The notes beneath the pieces were generated by a model. The model did not search any database, had not been told where the DNA came from, and worked only from the letters and a program-made list of their open reading frames with translations. A program made the position numbers and the translations under genes. This document shows positions 9,021 to 17,715 of a stretch of DNA of 64,000 nucleotides, in pieces (position 1 is the first letter of the stretch; each line of letters opens with the position of its first letter). The stretch comes from Microbulbifer rhizosphaerae. Its GTDB lineage: Bacteria > Pseudomonadota > Gammaproteobacteria > Pseudomonadales > Cellvibrionaceae. The stretch spans positions 199,735 to 263,734 of the forward strand of contig NZ_JACHWZ010000002.1 of assembly GCF_014191725.1 (NCBI RefSeq), in the 5' to 3' direction.

Positions 9021-10030
9021 ACGAACTCACTGCAAGCGAATGGCTGCCGGTTGTTTTTATCGGCCTGATGGGGCTCGCGATATTGCTCTACGCGGTGCTC
9101 GACGGCTACGACCTGGGCGTGGGAATTCTGCTGCCCATGGGGAAGGAGGACGAGGCCCAACGGGACACCATGATCGCCTCCATCGGCCCCTTCTGGGACG
9201 CCAACGAGACCTGGCTGGTGCTGGCGATCGGACTGCTGCTGATCGCCTTTCCCATCGCGCACAGCTTTATCCTGACCCACCTGTATATTCCGGTGGCGAT
9301 CATGCTGCTGGGCCTGATATTGCGCGGGGTCGCATTTGACTTCCGCGCCAAGGCGGCGGTGGATCAAAAGCTGATCTGGGACCGCACCTTCAAGATCGGC
9401 TCGCTGCTCACCACCCTGACCCAGGGCTATATGCTCGGCCAGTACGTGATGGGCTTCGAGCCCGGCTGGCCGTCGCAGCTGTTTTCCGCGCTGAGCGCGC
9501 TGGGTGTGACCGCGGCCTACAGCTATATCGGTTCCGCGTGGCTGATTATGAAAACCGAGGGCAAACTGCAGGGCCGTGCGATTCGCTGGACGCACCTCGC
9601 CGGGCGGGCGGCCTTCGTCGGAGTGGTTGCGGTCTCCCTGGTCAACCCGATGGTCAATCCCGGGGTATTCGACCGCTGGTTCACTTTTCCGCTGGTGATG
9701 TTTGTGCTGCTGATCCCGATGCTGTGCTTTTTCGCCTTCGGCGCCAACGAGATTCTGCTCCGGCGCCTGCCGAAGGTGGACGATCGGCACTGCTGGATTC
9801 CCTTTGTGAATGTGCTGCTGATTTTTCTTCTGTCTTTCACAGCCCTGGCGTTCAGTTTCTTCCCGGAAATCGTGCCGGGTAAAATCACCATCTGGGAGGC
9901 CGCCAGCGCCACCGAGTCGCTGATATTTATCCTGGTGGGCGCGGTGATCGTGGTGCCCCTGATACTGGCCTATACCATCTATGCGTATAGGGTGTTCCAC
10001 GGCAAGGCGACCGAGTTGCACTATCACTGA
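9017..10030 (+). CDS. cydB: Cytochrome bd-type ubiquinol oxidase subunit II
   Basis: The 337-residue product (MNELTASEWLPVVFIG) has about eight membrane helices with the CydB landmark LDGYDLGVGILLPM near the N-terminus, then IGPFWDANETWLVLA and LRGVAFDFRAK. It pairs with CydA in the oxidase core. The start overlaps the cydA stop by four bases; a longer open frame upstream is only the shadow of cydA. No small CydX/CydZ-like gene was found downstream, only a long perfect inverted repeat. Confidence 0.95.
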   Translation: MNELTASEWLPVVFIGLMGLAILLYAVLDGYDLGVGILLPMGKEDEAQRDTMIASIGPFWDANETWLVLAIGLLLIAFPIAHSFILTHLYIPVAIMLLGLILRGVAFDFRAKAAVDQKLIWDRTFKIGSLLTTLTQGYMLGQYVMGFEPGWPSQLFSALSALGVTAAYSYIGSAWLIMKTEGKLQGRAIRWTHLAGRAAFVGVVAVSLVNPMVNPGVFDRWFTFPLVMFVLLIPMLCFFAFGANEILLRRLPKVDDRHCWIPFVNVLLIFLLSFTALAFSFFPEIVPGKITIWEAASATESLIFILVGAVIVVPLILAYTIYAYRVFHGKATELHYH

Positions 10031-10069
10031 GCCCAGTGGTCCGAACTAAGCAGGGGACAACAATACCCT

Positions 10070-10138
10070 TAGGATGGGCAAAGCGCAGCGTGCCCATCAC
10101 TGGCCGCCTGATGGGCACGCTGCGCTTTGCCCATCCTA
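10070..10138. repeat. Perfect 30-bp-arm inverted repeat (TAGGATGGGCAAAGCG family)
   Basis: Arms of 30 bp separated by 9 bp form a long cruciform-capable element directly after cydB. Related sequences appear at 31865-32016, 50646-50676 and 61799-61829. It is a REP/BIME-like family scattered in intergenic DNA and may also terminate cydAB transcription. Confidence 0.8.
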
Positions 10139-10307
10139 CGACTTCGGTGCGCCTGGGACCCACTCTAAATGAGAAGAATTATCACTTAGTTTAGTGTGAA
10201 GATTTGCCTGCCCCGACTGGCGCCTGATTACGTCGACAGGCGGGCAGCCCCTCGGGCACACTACCATTGACTGGCGGCCCCCATTTCCAGCCAAAGGAGA
10301 TGCCTCC

Positions 10308-10568
10308 ATGCCGATCACTGCCCACACCCTCGAACATGACTTCCCCGAACATATTGAGACCATCAAACGCCTGGCTGCCGAGGACTTGGGGTTCAGAATC
10401 GACAGACGGGAGTACGAACGGCTCGACAAGGAAATCCGCGGCCTGCAGGAAAGCGGCATCGGCACCGACGACGAGCACTACAACAGCCTCAAGAAACGGC
10501 GCGCCTACCTGAAGCAGCACCTGTACCACCTTATCGCCAACGGCGCCGCGGGCCAGCCAGCTATCTGA
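10308..10568 (+). CDS. DUF465/YdcH family small protein
   Basis: The 86-residue charged helical protein matches the YdcH/DUF465 pattern: FPEHIETIKRLAAEDLGFRIDRREYERLDKEI followed by LKKRRAYLKQHLYHLI. AAAGGAGATGCCTCC precedes the ATG, a strong ribosome site. The family is widespread in proteobacteria and forms small helical hairpins; no molecular role is established. It is monocistronic between two palindromic elements. Confidence 0.85.
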   Translation: MPITAHTLEHDFPEHIETIKRLAAEDLGFRIDRREYERLDKEIRGLQESGIGTDDEHYNSLKKRRAYLKQHLYHLIANGAAGQPAI

Positions 10569-10587
10569 GAGGCCGGCTCAGCACCAC

Positions 10588-10649
10588 TGTAGGAGCGGCC
10601 GCTGGCCGCGAACGGGCTCGCAGCCCGTTGCCGGGAGCCACTTCTACAG
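10588..10649. repeat. REP-like element (TGTAGGAGCGGCC family)
   Basis: The sequence starts TGTAGGAGCGGCCGCTGGCC and ends CTTCTACA, a degenerate inverted repeat after the DUF465 gene. Relatives lie at 12077-12150, 35911-35935, 53491-53518 and 62797-62822. Confidence 0.7.
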
Positions 10650-10668
10650 GGACAGAGGTAAAAAGGCG

Positions 10669-11292
10669 CTACGCCTTTTCCTTCACCAGCGCCTCGTCCA
10701 TTTCCGTGGCGCGGCGGAAGGCATCGCGGTCGGCGACGCGGGCGGCGTAGTCGATAAGCTCAGGGCGCTTCTCCAGGGTGCCGAAACTGATCCCCCAGTT
10801 GACCTGTGCCCCCACATACACGTCCGCTGCGGTAAAGCGTTCGCCGGTCACGTAGGCGTTGGTGTTGAACCAGTGGCTCAGGTTATCGACCACGGCGGCG
10901 TAGCTGCCGTAGCCCGCCATCATCTGCTTTTCCGGCTCAGGCTCCACACCGAATACCTTGAGGTCGGTGATCGCGGCTTCCATGGGACCGGCGACAAAAA
11001 ACAGCCAGCGGTAATAACTGGCGCGCTCCTCCGGCCGGGGCGCCAAGCCCGCCTCGGGGAAAGTTTCCGCCAGGTAGGCACAGATAGCAGCCCCCTCGGT
11101 TACCACCTGGTCCCCGTGGCGAATAGCGGGCACCTTGCCCATGGGGTTAATGGCCAGATACTCCGGCGATTTCATGCTGCCGCCGTACTCCAGTATCTCC
11201 GTGCTGTAGGGCACCCCCACTTCTTCCAGCATCCAGCGCGCGATGCGGCCACGGGACTGGGGGTTGGTGTAAAGAACGAGTTCCTTGGTCAT
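10669..11292 (-). CDS. Glutathione S-transferase family protein
   Basis: The 207-residue protein has the thioredoxin-like GST N-domain (LVLYTNPQSRGRIARWMLEEVGVPY, with AINPMGKVPAI and the glutathione-binding EGAAICAYLAE) and a helical C-domain (MEAAITDLKVFG). Start chosen at the ATG at 11292 with GGAG nine bases upstream; an upstream ATG five codons earlier contains that site. A Ser or Cys near position 15 would activate glutathione; here Ser in NPQSRGR is the candidate. Substrate unknown. A second GST gene lies divergently 175 bp away. Confidence 0.9.
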   Translation of the reverse strand: MTKELVLYTNPQSRGRIARWMLEEVGVPYSTEILEYGGSMKSPEYLAINPMGKVPAIRHGDQVVTEGAAICAYLAETFPEAGLAPRPEERASYYRWLFFVAGPMEAAITDLKVFGVEPEPEKQMMAGYGSYAAVVDNLSHWFNTNAYVTGERFTAADVYVGAQVNWGISFGTLEKRPELIDYAARVADRDAFRRATEMDEALVKEKA

Positions 11293-11466
11293 TGGGCTTT
11301 TCTCCATTGATGAATTGCTGAGGCTACAGCAAGCGCCAGTAAAACATGCGGGCTATTACCGGTAACAGCTGTAGGACGGGCAGCCCGTCGCAAAAACCCA
11401 TCCCGCTGTCGACAACGACGGTACGGTTCAGCACACTGCGCTCACATCCTGCAACAGGGGTCTTCG

Positions 11467-12069
11467 ATGAAACTCTACTTCACCCACGCCTCCCCCTACG
11501 CGCGCAACGCGCGTATCGCACTGCGCGAGCACGGCCTGGAAGAAAAACTGCGCGAAGAGGTATCCCATCCCTTCGACAACGCCGGCGAATTTATTGCCAG
11601 CAACCCGCTGGGCAAAGTGCCCTGCCTGATCGCGGACAGCGGCCGGCCGATTATGGACAGCGAGGTGATCTGCGCTTATCTCGATAGGGAGCTGGGAGAC
11701 GGCCGGCTGGGACAGCCGATGGAGAAGGACTGGGAACTGAAGACTTTCTACTCCGTCTGTTCCGGCCTGATCGATATGTTGGTGCTGTTGCGGGTGGAAA
11801 AAGGGCGGGACCAACAGGGGCTGAAATCCGACTTCTGGTGGCAGCGATACCAAGCCGCCACCGCGCGCACTCTCGATTACCTGGCGGAACATCTCGATCT
11901 ACTGCCAGGGCAGCTGACTCTGGCCCATATCAATCTGGCCTGTGCGCTGGCTTATGCGGATTTCCGCCACCCGGAGATCGACTGGCGCAGCGGGCATCCG
12001 CGACTGGCGGAGCTTTCGGACAAGCTGGAGAGTCGCGACAGTTTTGTCGCGACCAGGTTGCGGGAATAA
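11467..12069 (+). CDS. Glutathione S-transferase family protein (YibF-like)
   Basis: The 200-residue protein begins MKLYFTHASPYARNARIALREHGL, the N-domain of YibF-type GSTs, with SNPLGKVPCLI and the glutathione-binding MDSEVICAYLD. The C-domain runs from about residue 85 with LTLAHINLACALAYADFRH, including the conserved N-capping region. It is not closely similar to the divergent neighbour, so this is not a recent tandem duplication. A strong inverted repeat follows the stop codon. Confidence 0.88.
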   Translation: MKLYFTHASPYARNARIALREHGLEEKLREEVSHPFDNAGEFIASNPLGKVPCLIADSGRPIMDSEVICAYLDRELGDGRLGQPMEKDWELKTFYSVCSGLIDMLVLLRVEKGRDQQGLKSDFWWQRYQAATARTLDYLAEHLDLLPGQLTLAHINLACALAYADFRHPEIDWRSGHPRLAELSDKLESRDSFVATRLRE

Positions 12070-12076
12070 ACCCTCT

Positions 12077-12150
12077 TGTAGGAGCGGCCGCTGGCCGCGA
12101 TCGAATTTGGGAAAGGCCACTATCGATCGCGGCCAGCGGCCGCTCCTACA
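12077..12150. repeat. Perfect 28-bp-arm inverted repeat (TGTAGGAGCGGCC family)
   Basis: Two perfect 28-bp arms, beginning TGTAGGAGCGGCCGCTGGCC and ending in the reverse complement, flank an 18-bp loop between convergent genes. It is the best-formed member of this REP/BIME-like family in the window and may act as a two-way transcription stop. Confidence 0.8.
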
Positions 12151-12191
12151 TTGACGGTGGAGAGGTCGCGGAGAGGGTTATAAAACCGCGA

Positions 12192-13376
12192 CTAACCGCC
12201 GTGCCGCTGCCGCCATTTGGCATATTTTTTCAACACCTTGTGCGGGTGTTTGGTGTACCAGCCGTAGCCCAGATTGCGCTCCAGGGACAGCTCCCGGACA
12301 TCGTAATACACCTTGCCGTCGCGATCGCCGAACACCGGCCTATCGCCGCCGGGTTCGTAAAAGCGCGCCCAAAGAGGATTGGCATCCGCATCCGGCAGCA
12401 GCTCCCGGTAGTCGTGCTGCCCCTTTTCCCACCGGTAACCGAGAATCTGGTTTTCCGCGAACCACTGGTGCGCGCTCTCTATGACCTTCCTGACATCGTC
12501 GGTCGGTTCTTCCAGCTCCATCAGAAATAGCACCAACTCCGCGCTCTCCGCGGTCGACAGGGCCACCGGCTCGAAGGCCCGCGCGGCCGCGGGCGCCAGT
12601 GTCTGCGGGTCGAGCTGGGCGCCCCAGATGGTAGCGCGGCCATCGCTGACAACCTGGGCGTCCACGATCATCTGCAGGCCCCGCCGCAGGCTGTCAGCGG
12701 CGCGCTCCCGCAGGGGCGCGGGCAGAAAGTCCAGCCCCTCCTCCCCCCGCGCGGCGGCGCTGACGATTTTCAGCAGATCGCACACCACCTTGTCGTTGAA
12801 GGTGATCAGGTCGTGGTACTTGCCCCGCAGCGGAAAGGACTGGGGCCAGCCGCCGCTGGGGTATTGCGCCTGCAGTATCAATTGCAGCGCCCGCTCGGCG
12901 GCTTTCGCGTAGCGCTCGTCTCCGGTCCCTTTGAAAGCGCTGGCCATCACCCAGAACTGGGTGCTGGTGGCATTGTTGTCGAAGGTGGGAATATAGTTTT
13001 TCTCGGTGCCGTAGGCCTGGCCCGGCCTGCGCGGCTCGGTGCTCATATCGGTGCGCTTGGACCAGCCGCCGGACGGGGTCTGATAGCTGAGCACGATATC
13101 CGCAATGCGCCGCCCCTCTTCGGTGCGGTAGAAGTCCAACTTCTGCTCCGGGTCGAAGCCGAAGTACTTGGCCTTAATGGCCGCTGCCGGCTTCTGCAGC
13201 CCGGCACCGCGCAATTCTGATGCCATCTGCTGCTGGTCCAGCTCGCGCAGCTGCCGGGACAGTTCGCGGTATTCGGCCATGGTTCCGGCCGTCCGACGTT
13301 CGTCCGGGGTTTTCGCATTGCAGGCGACGGTCGCCAACACCAGTAATCCGACCGACAGAAGCCTGTACGTTTTCAT
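12192..13376 (-). CDS. pelA: Pectate lyase, PL10 family, lipoprotein
   Basis: The 394-residue precursor starts MKTYRLLSVGLLVLATVACNAK, a lipoprotein signal with lipobox ATVAC (Cys19). The mature part carries the PL10 landmarks TPSGGWSKRTDMS, TFDNNATSTQ, YPSGGWPQSFPLRGKYHDLITFNDKVV and YVDAQV-like segments. Enzymes of this family cleave polygalacturonate by beta-elimination with calcium. Lipid anchoring suggests surface or periplasmic action on oligogalacturonides. No pectin cluster surrounds it; the neighbour upstream is a glycosyltransferase on the same strand. Confidence 0.9.
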   Translation of the reverse strand: MKTYRLLSVGLLVLATVACNAKTPDERRTAGTMAEYRELSRQLRELDQQQMASELRGAGLQKPAAAIKAKYFGFDPEQKLDFYRTEEGRRIADIVLSYQTPSGGWSKRTDMSTEPRRPGQAYGTEKNYIPTFDNNATSTQFWVMASAFKGTGDERYAKAAERALQLILQAQYPSGGWPQSFPLRGKYHDLITFNDKVVCDLLKIVSAAARGEEGLDFLPAPLRERAADSLRRGLQMIVDAQVVSDGRATIWGAQLDPQTLAPAAARAFEPVALSTAESAELVLFLMELEEPTDDVRKVIESAHQWFAENQILGYRWEKGQHDYRELLPDADANPLWARFYEPGGDRPVFGDRDGKVYYDVRELSLERNLGYGWYTKHPHKVLKKYAKWRQRHGG

Positions 13377-13505
13377 GGTTCGGGTTCTTATCTCTTTTCG
13401 CGGGGTTTATCGCTGCGCCGCAGGGGCACGGTATTGTCAGGCAACATTATGACACTGGTCAGGCCAATATTTCCAGCGCAAATTCCGCCAGGAGCCCAAT
13501 CCCAT

Positions 13506-15236
13506 CTATCGGCGAGACAGGATTCTGCCCCCGGGCGCCGTCTGCCAGAGCCCCGCTTCCGCCCAATTCGCGTGATCCGAAGTGATACTGCCCAGGCCGT
13601 CCACCTGCAGTGCTATCTCGCGTGCTCCGCGCAGCGGCAACAGCACCTGCTTCGGAGGCTGCCAACCGACGGCGCCGCTGGACCAAACGGTGCGGCCGTC
13701 CAAAAGGACGCTGAAGCGCACACTGCCGCTCTCGCCGGCGCGTGCCAGCCCGTAGTAGCTGTGGAAGAAGTTTGCCCCCTCCGGAATGCGGTAAGCTACT
13801 TTCGAGAAGGCGTGTACCCCGAGCCCCTTGTCAAAACTCCGTCCGTAAATGTTCAGCGGATCGTTATTGACGCTGGCGTCGCGGCTCAAGCGCCCCCAGT
13901 CCTGGTGGAAGTATGACTCCTTGATATCGCTGAGGTAGACACGCCCCAGGCGGTCGAACTCCACCCGGTTGAGGCTGTGAAGCTGGTAAACCTGCACAGT
14001 CATAAAACCGCCCACCACTGCGGCAGCTATGGCACCTCCGTGAGATATCTTCACGGAGGTGGGCAGGCGGAGCCCCAGCCCCAGGGTTGCCAGGGCAAAC
14101 AAGGTGAGAACAACCACCAGCCAGGAGAGCTGCCGCCAGATGGCATCGCCCTCCAGGGGCAATACCAGCAATATGTTGCAGGCGATCGCCAGGTTGGCGA
14201 GCAGGAGCCAGCCGGTGCGGATTTCCCCCCGCGCACAGCCCAGCGCGGCCAAGGGTACCAGCAGAAACAGGTAGCGCTCGTGCATCGACGGCGCCAGGGT
14301 AAAAAAGCCCAGCACCATTACCATCGCCAGGCCGACGACCTGCCCAAAGCGCTCGGTGGCCAACCAGGCGCGCAGCATGCACACGACCGACACCAGAGCG
14401 AAGAGCACCAGACCCAATTTGTGCGGTGTCAGCCAGCCGCCGTCGGCCAGCAGCGGCTGGTGCATGTCAGTGATATTGCCCACGAGCAGATACCAGAGAT
14501 TGGCGGCATTAAAGGTTGCGAAAGGAAAAATATCGGTGTTGCCCAGATAGGCGGCATGGAACATTTCTGCAAAGCGCCCCACCCAGATAAACGGCAGGAA
14601 GCCGATCAGGCCAACGAGCAGCAGCCCCGCCAGGGCCTGGGGAGCGTAGTACCAGGTCTGCAGGCGCCAGCGGCGCATAAACAGCCCCGCCAGCACCGGC
14701 AGGATGACGATGGCCTGGAATTTCCACAGCAACGCCAACGCGAATGCGGCGCCGGCAATAAAAAAACGCGCGCGAAAGGCGTACACCAGGGACAGCCACA
14801 TGGGCAGGAAGGGCAAGAGGTCCACCTGCCCCCACACTGGCCCATCCAGCAGCAGCGCCGGACTCGCCACCACAGCCCAAAACACCGGGCTCTTCAACGG
14901 CTGTACATTTCTCTCGCACAGCGAGCGCTCCACCCGGTGGCAGAGCCACAGCTGTGTGGCCAAAACCGGCAGCAATACAAAAAACTTCAGCTGCACGGGA
15001 GAAACCGGCGGATATTCGAAGCCGGCGAAGTCGAATATTTTTTCCAGCAACCAAAACCAGTGCAGTAGCAGGGGTGGGTAATTGGCCTGGGCATGTTCGT
15101 AGCCCTGGGCCATCTGCTGCATCCAGCTGGTCCAATAACCCAGGTCGCTGCCGTGGCCGTTCCAGTAGAGAGCGCAGATGAAAAACAGGGAGCCGAGAGG
15201 CAGGGCCCAGCCCCGGGATAGCGGTGAATATTCCAT
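13506..15236 (-). CDS. GT-C-fold membrane glycosyltransferase with C-terminal NPCBM domain
   Basis: Residues 1-405 form a polytopic GT-C-type glycosyltransferase: ~10 hydrophobic segments, an early acidic/aromatic loop (GHGSDLGYWTSWM ... NYPPLLLHWFW) and GPVWGQVDLLPFLPMWL, as in dolichol-phosphate-mannose-type and ALG6/8-like transferases. Residues ~435-560 (VYLSDIKESYFHQDWGRLSRDASVNNDPLNIYG...KGLGVHAFSKVAYRIPEG) are an NPCBM carbohydrate-binding module facing the periplasm. The fusion suggests transfer of a sugar from a lipid carrier to a glycan held by the module. Acceptor and sugar are unknown. The ribosome site is weak. Confidence 0.82.
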   Translation of the reverse strand: MEYSPLSRGWALPLGSLFFICALYWNGHGSDLGYWTSWMQQMAQGYEHAQANYPPLLLHWFWLLEKIFDFAGFEYPPVSPVQLKFFVLLPVLATQLWLCHRVERSLCERNVQPLKSPVFWAVVASPALLLDGPVWGQVDLLPFLPMWLSLVYAFRARFFIAGAAFALALLWKFQAIVILPVLAGLFMRRWRLQTWYYAPQALAGLLLVGLIGFLPFIWVGRFAEMFHAAYLGNTDIFPFATFNAANLWYLLVGNITDMHQPLLADGGWLTPHKLGLVLFALVSVVCMLRAWLATERFGQVVGLAMVMVLGFFTLAPSMHERYLFLLVPLAALGCARGEIRTGWLLLANLAIACNILLVLPLEGDAIWRQLSWLVVVLTLFALATLGLGLRLPTSVKISHGGAIAAAVVGGFMTVQVYQLHSLNRVEFDRLGRVYLSDIKESYFHQDWGRLSRDASVNNDPLNIYGRSFDKGLGVHAFSKVAYRIPEGANFFHSYYGLARAGESGSVRFSVLLDGRTVWSSGAVGWQPPKQVLLPLRGAREIALQVDGLGSITSDHANWAEAGLWQTAPGGRILSRR

Positions 15237-15402
15237 TTCGTTTTGCTTATTGTTTTAAGCCTGGGGAAAAGCCTTGCGGGCTCGTTCCATTTCTAGAGCG
15301 GGGATGTTATCACGACATTTTGTTTGCGCTAACATTTCATCAGCCAAAGAAAGGGATATGGCGCCAGGCAAAAAAAAGCCACCGGTTTCCCGGTGGCGTT
15401 CG

Positions 15403-16551
15403 CTAAGATCCCACACCGCGCAACTTGACCAGCTCGTTCATCAGGCCATCCAGGCCGCCGTAAACGGAGATCCGGTCGACCTTGCCGGTCACGCGCTCCA
15501 GCGCTTCCAGTTCTTTCAGCCGCACCAGGGTCGGGTTATTGTCCATCATCTTCGCGGTGTTGTGCAGCGATCGCATCGCCTGGGTTTCCTCGCGGCGGCG
15601 GATCAGGTTGGCCTCCGCCTCCTTTTCCGCCTCCACCACCCGGTTCAGGATCAGCTTCATTTCACCAGGCAGGATGATGTCCTTGACCCCGACGTCGACC
15701 AGTTCGATACCCGAGGCCTGCAGGCCCCCGGCAACCGCCTGGCGGATCTCGCTGTTGAGCGCGTCCTTGTTCTCGAGCAGCGTATCCAGCGGGCGGGTAC
15801 CCACCGCCTCGCGCAACGCCAGTTGCAAAACGCGGTAGATATGCGCACTGTAGTCACTCAGGGTTTCTACGGCGGTGCGCGTATCCACCACCCGGTAGCC
15901 GGCGGACAGGTTTACCCGCAGGGAAACCCGGTCCCGGGTCAGGATTTCCTGGCCGTTGACCTCCATCGCCTGCAGGCGCAAATCCACCAGCTTCACCGAC
16001 AGGTTGCGGCCGTGTTTCCAGAAGGCGTAGCTGCCGGGCTCCAGCATCTTTTCCAGCTTGCCGTTGACCTGCAGCAGGCCCAGATGGCGGTCGGGAACCT
16101 CCGCGTAGTGCACCAGCTCCTGTACCTTGCGCAGCAGGCGCATCGGCAACCCCTTGCCCAGTAATGCGACCAGGTGGGGAGCGACAGCCGCCTCGGCATC
16201 GATATCGATCGATTCCACGCGCACCGCATCGATTCCCTTCCACAGGGTGAGGGCGCTGGCCGGGCCCAGCAATTCCGTCAGTTTGCCGTCCCGGTACACC
16301 AGCGCCACCTCCCGGTCGCCGGTCTCGTAATGGGCCAGGTGCTCCGCAAGCGATGCGTGCTCGCGCAACAGGTATTTGATATTCGGTCGCGACATCACCA
16401 GTTCGGTGGCATCGTAGTGCTCGAACGCAACTTTCCCCCCGAACAAATCGATCCGGTGGCGGCCGGGCATCAGCAGCGACTGGTAGCGGCCACGCCGGAA
16501 TAACAGCGCGCGCTGGTTGTCCGCTACATCGATAGTTTTCCAAAGTTTCAT
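15403..16551 (-). CDS. Slipin (SPFH/band 7) family membrane protein
   Basis: The 382-residue protein starts MKLWKTIDVADNQRALLFRRGRYQ with AAGGAGAG upstream. The SPFH core is at about residues 170-330 (LRLQAMEVNGQEILTRDRVSLRVNLSAGYRVVD, VGTRPLDTLLENKDALNSEIRQ, GIELVDVGVKDIILPGEMK), then a helical coiled segment EAEKEAEANLIRRREETQAMRSLHNTAKMM. Slipins assemble into membrane-associated scaffolds linked to stress and protease regulation. There is no clear N-terminal membrane helix. A longer frame to 16968 is unsupported and overlaps the tRNA area. Confidence 0.88.
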   Translation of the reverse strand: MKLWKTIDVADNQRALLFRRGRYQSLLMPGRHRIDLFGGKVAFEHYDATELVMSRPNIKYLLREHASLAEHLAHYETGDREVALVYRDGKLTELLGPASALTLWKGIDAVRVESIDIDAEAAVAPHLVALLGKGLPMRLLRKVQELVHYAEVPDRHLGLLQVNGKLEKMLEPGSYAFWKHGRNLSVKLVDLRLQAMEVNGQEILTRDRVSLRVNLSAGYRVVDTRTAVETLSDYSAHIYRVLQLALREAVGTRPLDTLLENKDALNSEIRQAVAGGLQASGIELVDVGVKDIILPGEMKLILNRVVEAEKEAEANLIRRREETQAMRSLHNTAKMMDNNPTLVRLKELEALERVTGKVDRISVYGGLDGLMNELVKLRGVGS

Positions 16552-16861
16552 AACATCTCTCCTTGAAGATCGCGCCTCCGGTAAGCCCGAAAGCAAAAAT
16601 AAAGAGGGAGCCACCTGCCCGCGGCGGGGCCGCCGGTTTGTGCCAACAGGGCGAACGACAGCACTCCCCCGGTGCTGTCTCACGGGCATCGGCCGTCGCA
16701 CATCGCACACATCCTGTGTGTGCCGCCTCCTGGCACGCTGTGTTTCCGGCTTACTCGCGTCGCGCGGCGGGCAGACCCGCCGGCGGCGACGTCGCGGGCA
16801 GCGCATCGCGCAAACTGCGCGCGATGCAGTGGCCCCCTGGGTGGATTTTCTGCATGCGTGA
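16552..16861. other. Intergenic region with GC-rich hairpins
   Basis: No gene is seen. A strong hairpin with arms GCATCGCGC and GCGCGATGC is at 16801-16827, and a GCACACA/TGTGTGC stem is near 16708-16727. These sit between the tRNA and the slipin gene on the same strand and could end tRNA transcription. Confidence 0.45.
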
Positions 16862-16925
16862 CAGGCATGTGGGGATTCGAACCCCGGCCTCCCGGCCTTT
16901 CCGAAGAGTCGATTTGGAGTCGACA
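16862..16925 (-). other. tRNA-like fragment immediately after the tRNA
   Basis: Read on the minus strand, this stretch has a perfect 5-bp anticodon-type arm (GTCGA, loop CTCCAAA, TCGAC) whose anticodon would be CCA, and a T-arm (GGGG, loop TTCGAAT, CCCC). It lacks a D arm and a pairing 5' acceptor half. It begins right after the CCA of the upstream tRNA. I read it as a degenerate tRNA or tRNA-derived piece, not a working tRNA. Confidence 0.3.
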
Positions 16926-16999
16926 TGGCTGCTATCGCGAGAGTCGAACCCGCGACCAACGAATACAAATTCGCTGCTCTACCTCTGAGCTAGATAGCA
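16926..16999 (-). tRNA. tRNA-Thr-like (UGU), CCA encoded, unusual 6-nt anticodon loop
   Basis: The minus strand gives acceptor TGCTATC/GATAGCA, discriminator G and encoded CCA, a D arm GCTC-AGAGGTA-GAGC, an anticodon arm GCGAA/TTCGT, and a T arm GCGGG-TTCGACT-CTCGC. The anticodon loop reads TTTGTA, six bases instead of seven, with UGU (Thr) the most natural anticodon. Acceptor, D and T arms are intact. The one-base deficit could be a real deletion, a sequencing error, or a sign of a pseudogene. Confidence 0.55.
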
Positions 17000-17715
17000 A
17001 GGTGCCTATCGCATCGGCCGCGATCGGTACACGGCCAGCCAGGGGCCGCCGCGCCAGCCTGGAGTTGGACCCAGTGCCGCTGTTCGCGCCGATTGTCGAT
17101 AAACGCTGTAACGGGCGGTTCCCCGCCCAAAAATCAAAAAAAACCGATCGGATCACCGAACGGGGTTCTGAAAAACCACACAACCGGCGACCTGCGCCGG
17201 TCACCCAGCGCGCTATAGAAAATAGTTATCAAATTTCCGGTACGGATTTTCTGCCACCGGGAACTGCCCTCCCACAGGCAACACAAACCCATAGCGGACA
17301 AAATTATTGCCCGCGGGATCTCTGCACGGATAAAGATCGTTACACCACATGGTTGCACCCCGGATTTTGGGCAAAAAAAAGCCCGGAAATTGACTTTCCG
17401 GGCTTTTGGAATCCACTTGGGGTTCCCATCTCCGGAAAGGCCTGCGCCTTCCCGAGAGAAAGCGCACTAAACGAAATCTTTTCGCACAGGCCACTGCGCC
17501 GCGAAATATTCGCAGCAAAGCGCTGTATTTGATCTTCCTGGAATCAATGGCATTTCAGTGCTCAAAAATAATCTGTTCGTTGAGAGGGCGCGCATATTAC
17601 GCTTATCCATCAGACTGTCAATAGCATTTTAAAAAACACCTGAAAAAATTCTTTGTGATAACAGGGAGAGGTTTTTTTGGCTGTCTGCAGAAGATCTCAA
17701 GTCTCGTCCTCATGT
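17000..17715. other. Long intergenic region, no gene seen
   Basis: The ~700 bp between the membrane-protein gene and the tRNA hold no open frame with a plausible ribosome site. The only clear signal is the terminator at 17377-17407. AT content rises around 17560-17660. Confidence 0.5.
17377..17407. terminator. Bidirectional rho-independent terminator
   Basis: A stem of AAAAGCCCGGAAA and its reverse complement around loop TTGAC has A-rich and T-rich flanks, so it can work on both strands. It lies in the long gap between the SBP56 region and the tRNA. Confidence 0.85.

Noticed and set aside
16862..16925. Selenocysteine or tryptophan tRNA gene
   Set aside because: No D arm and no 5' acceptor strand to pair with the 3' end; kept as a tRNA-like fragment.
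16672..17532. Plus-strand frame of 286 codons across the tRNA
   Set aside because: Runs through the tRNA and the terminator; composition-driven frame.
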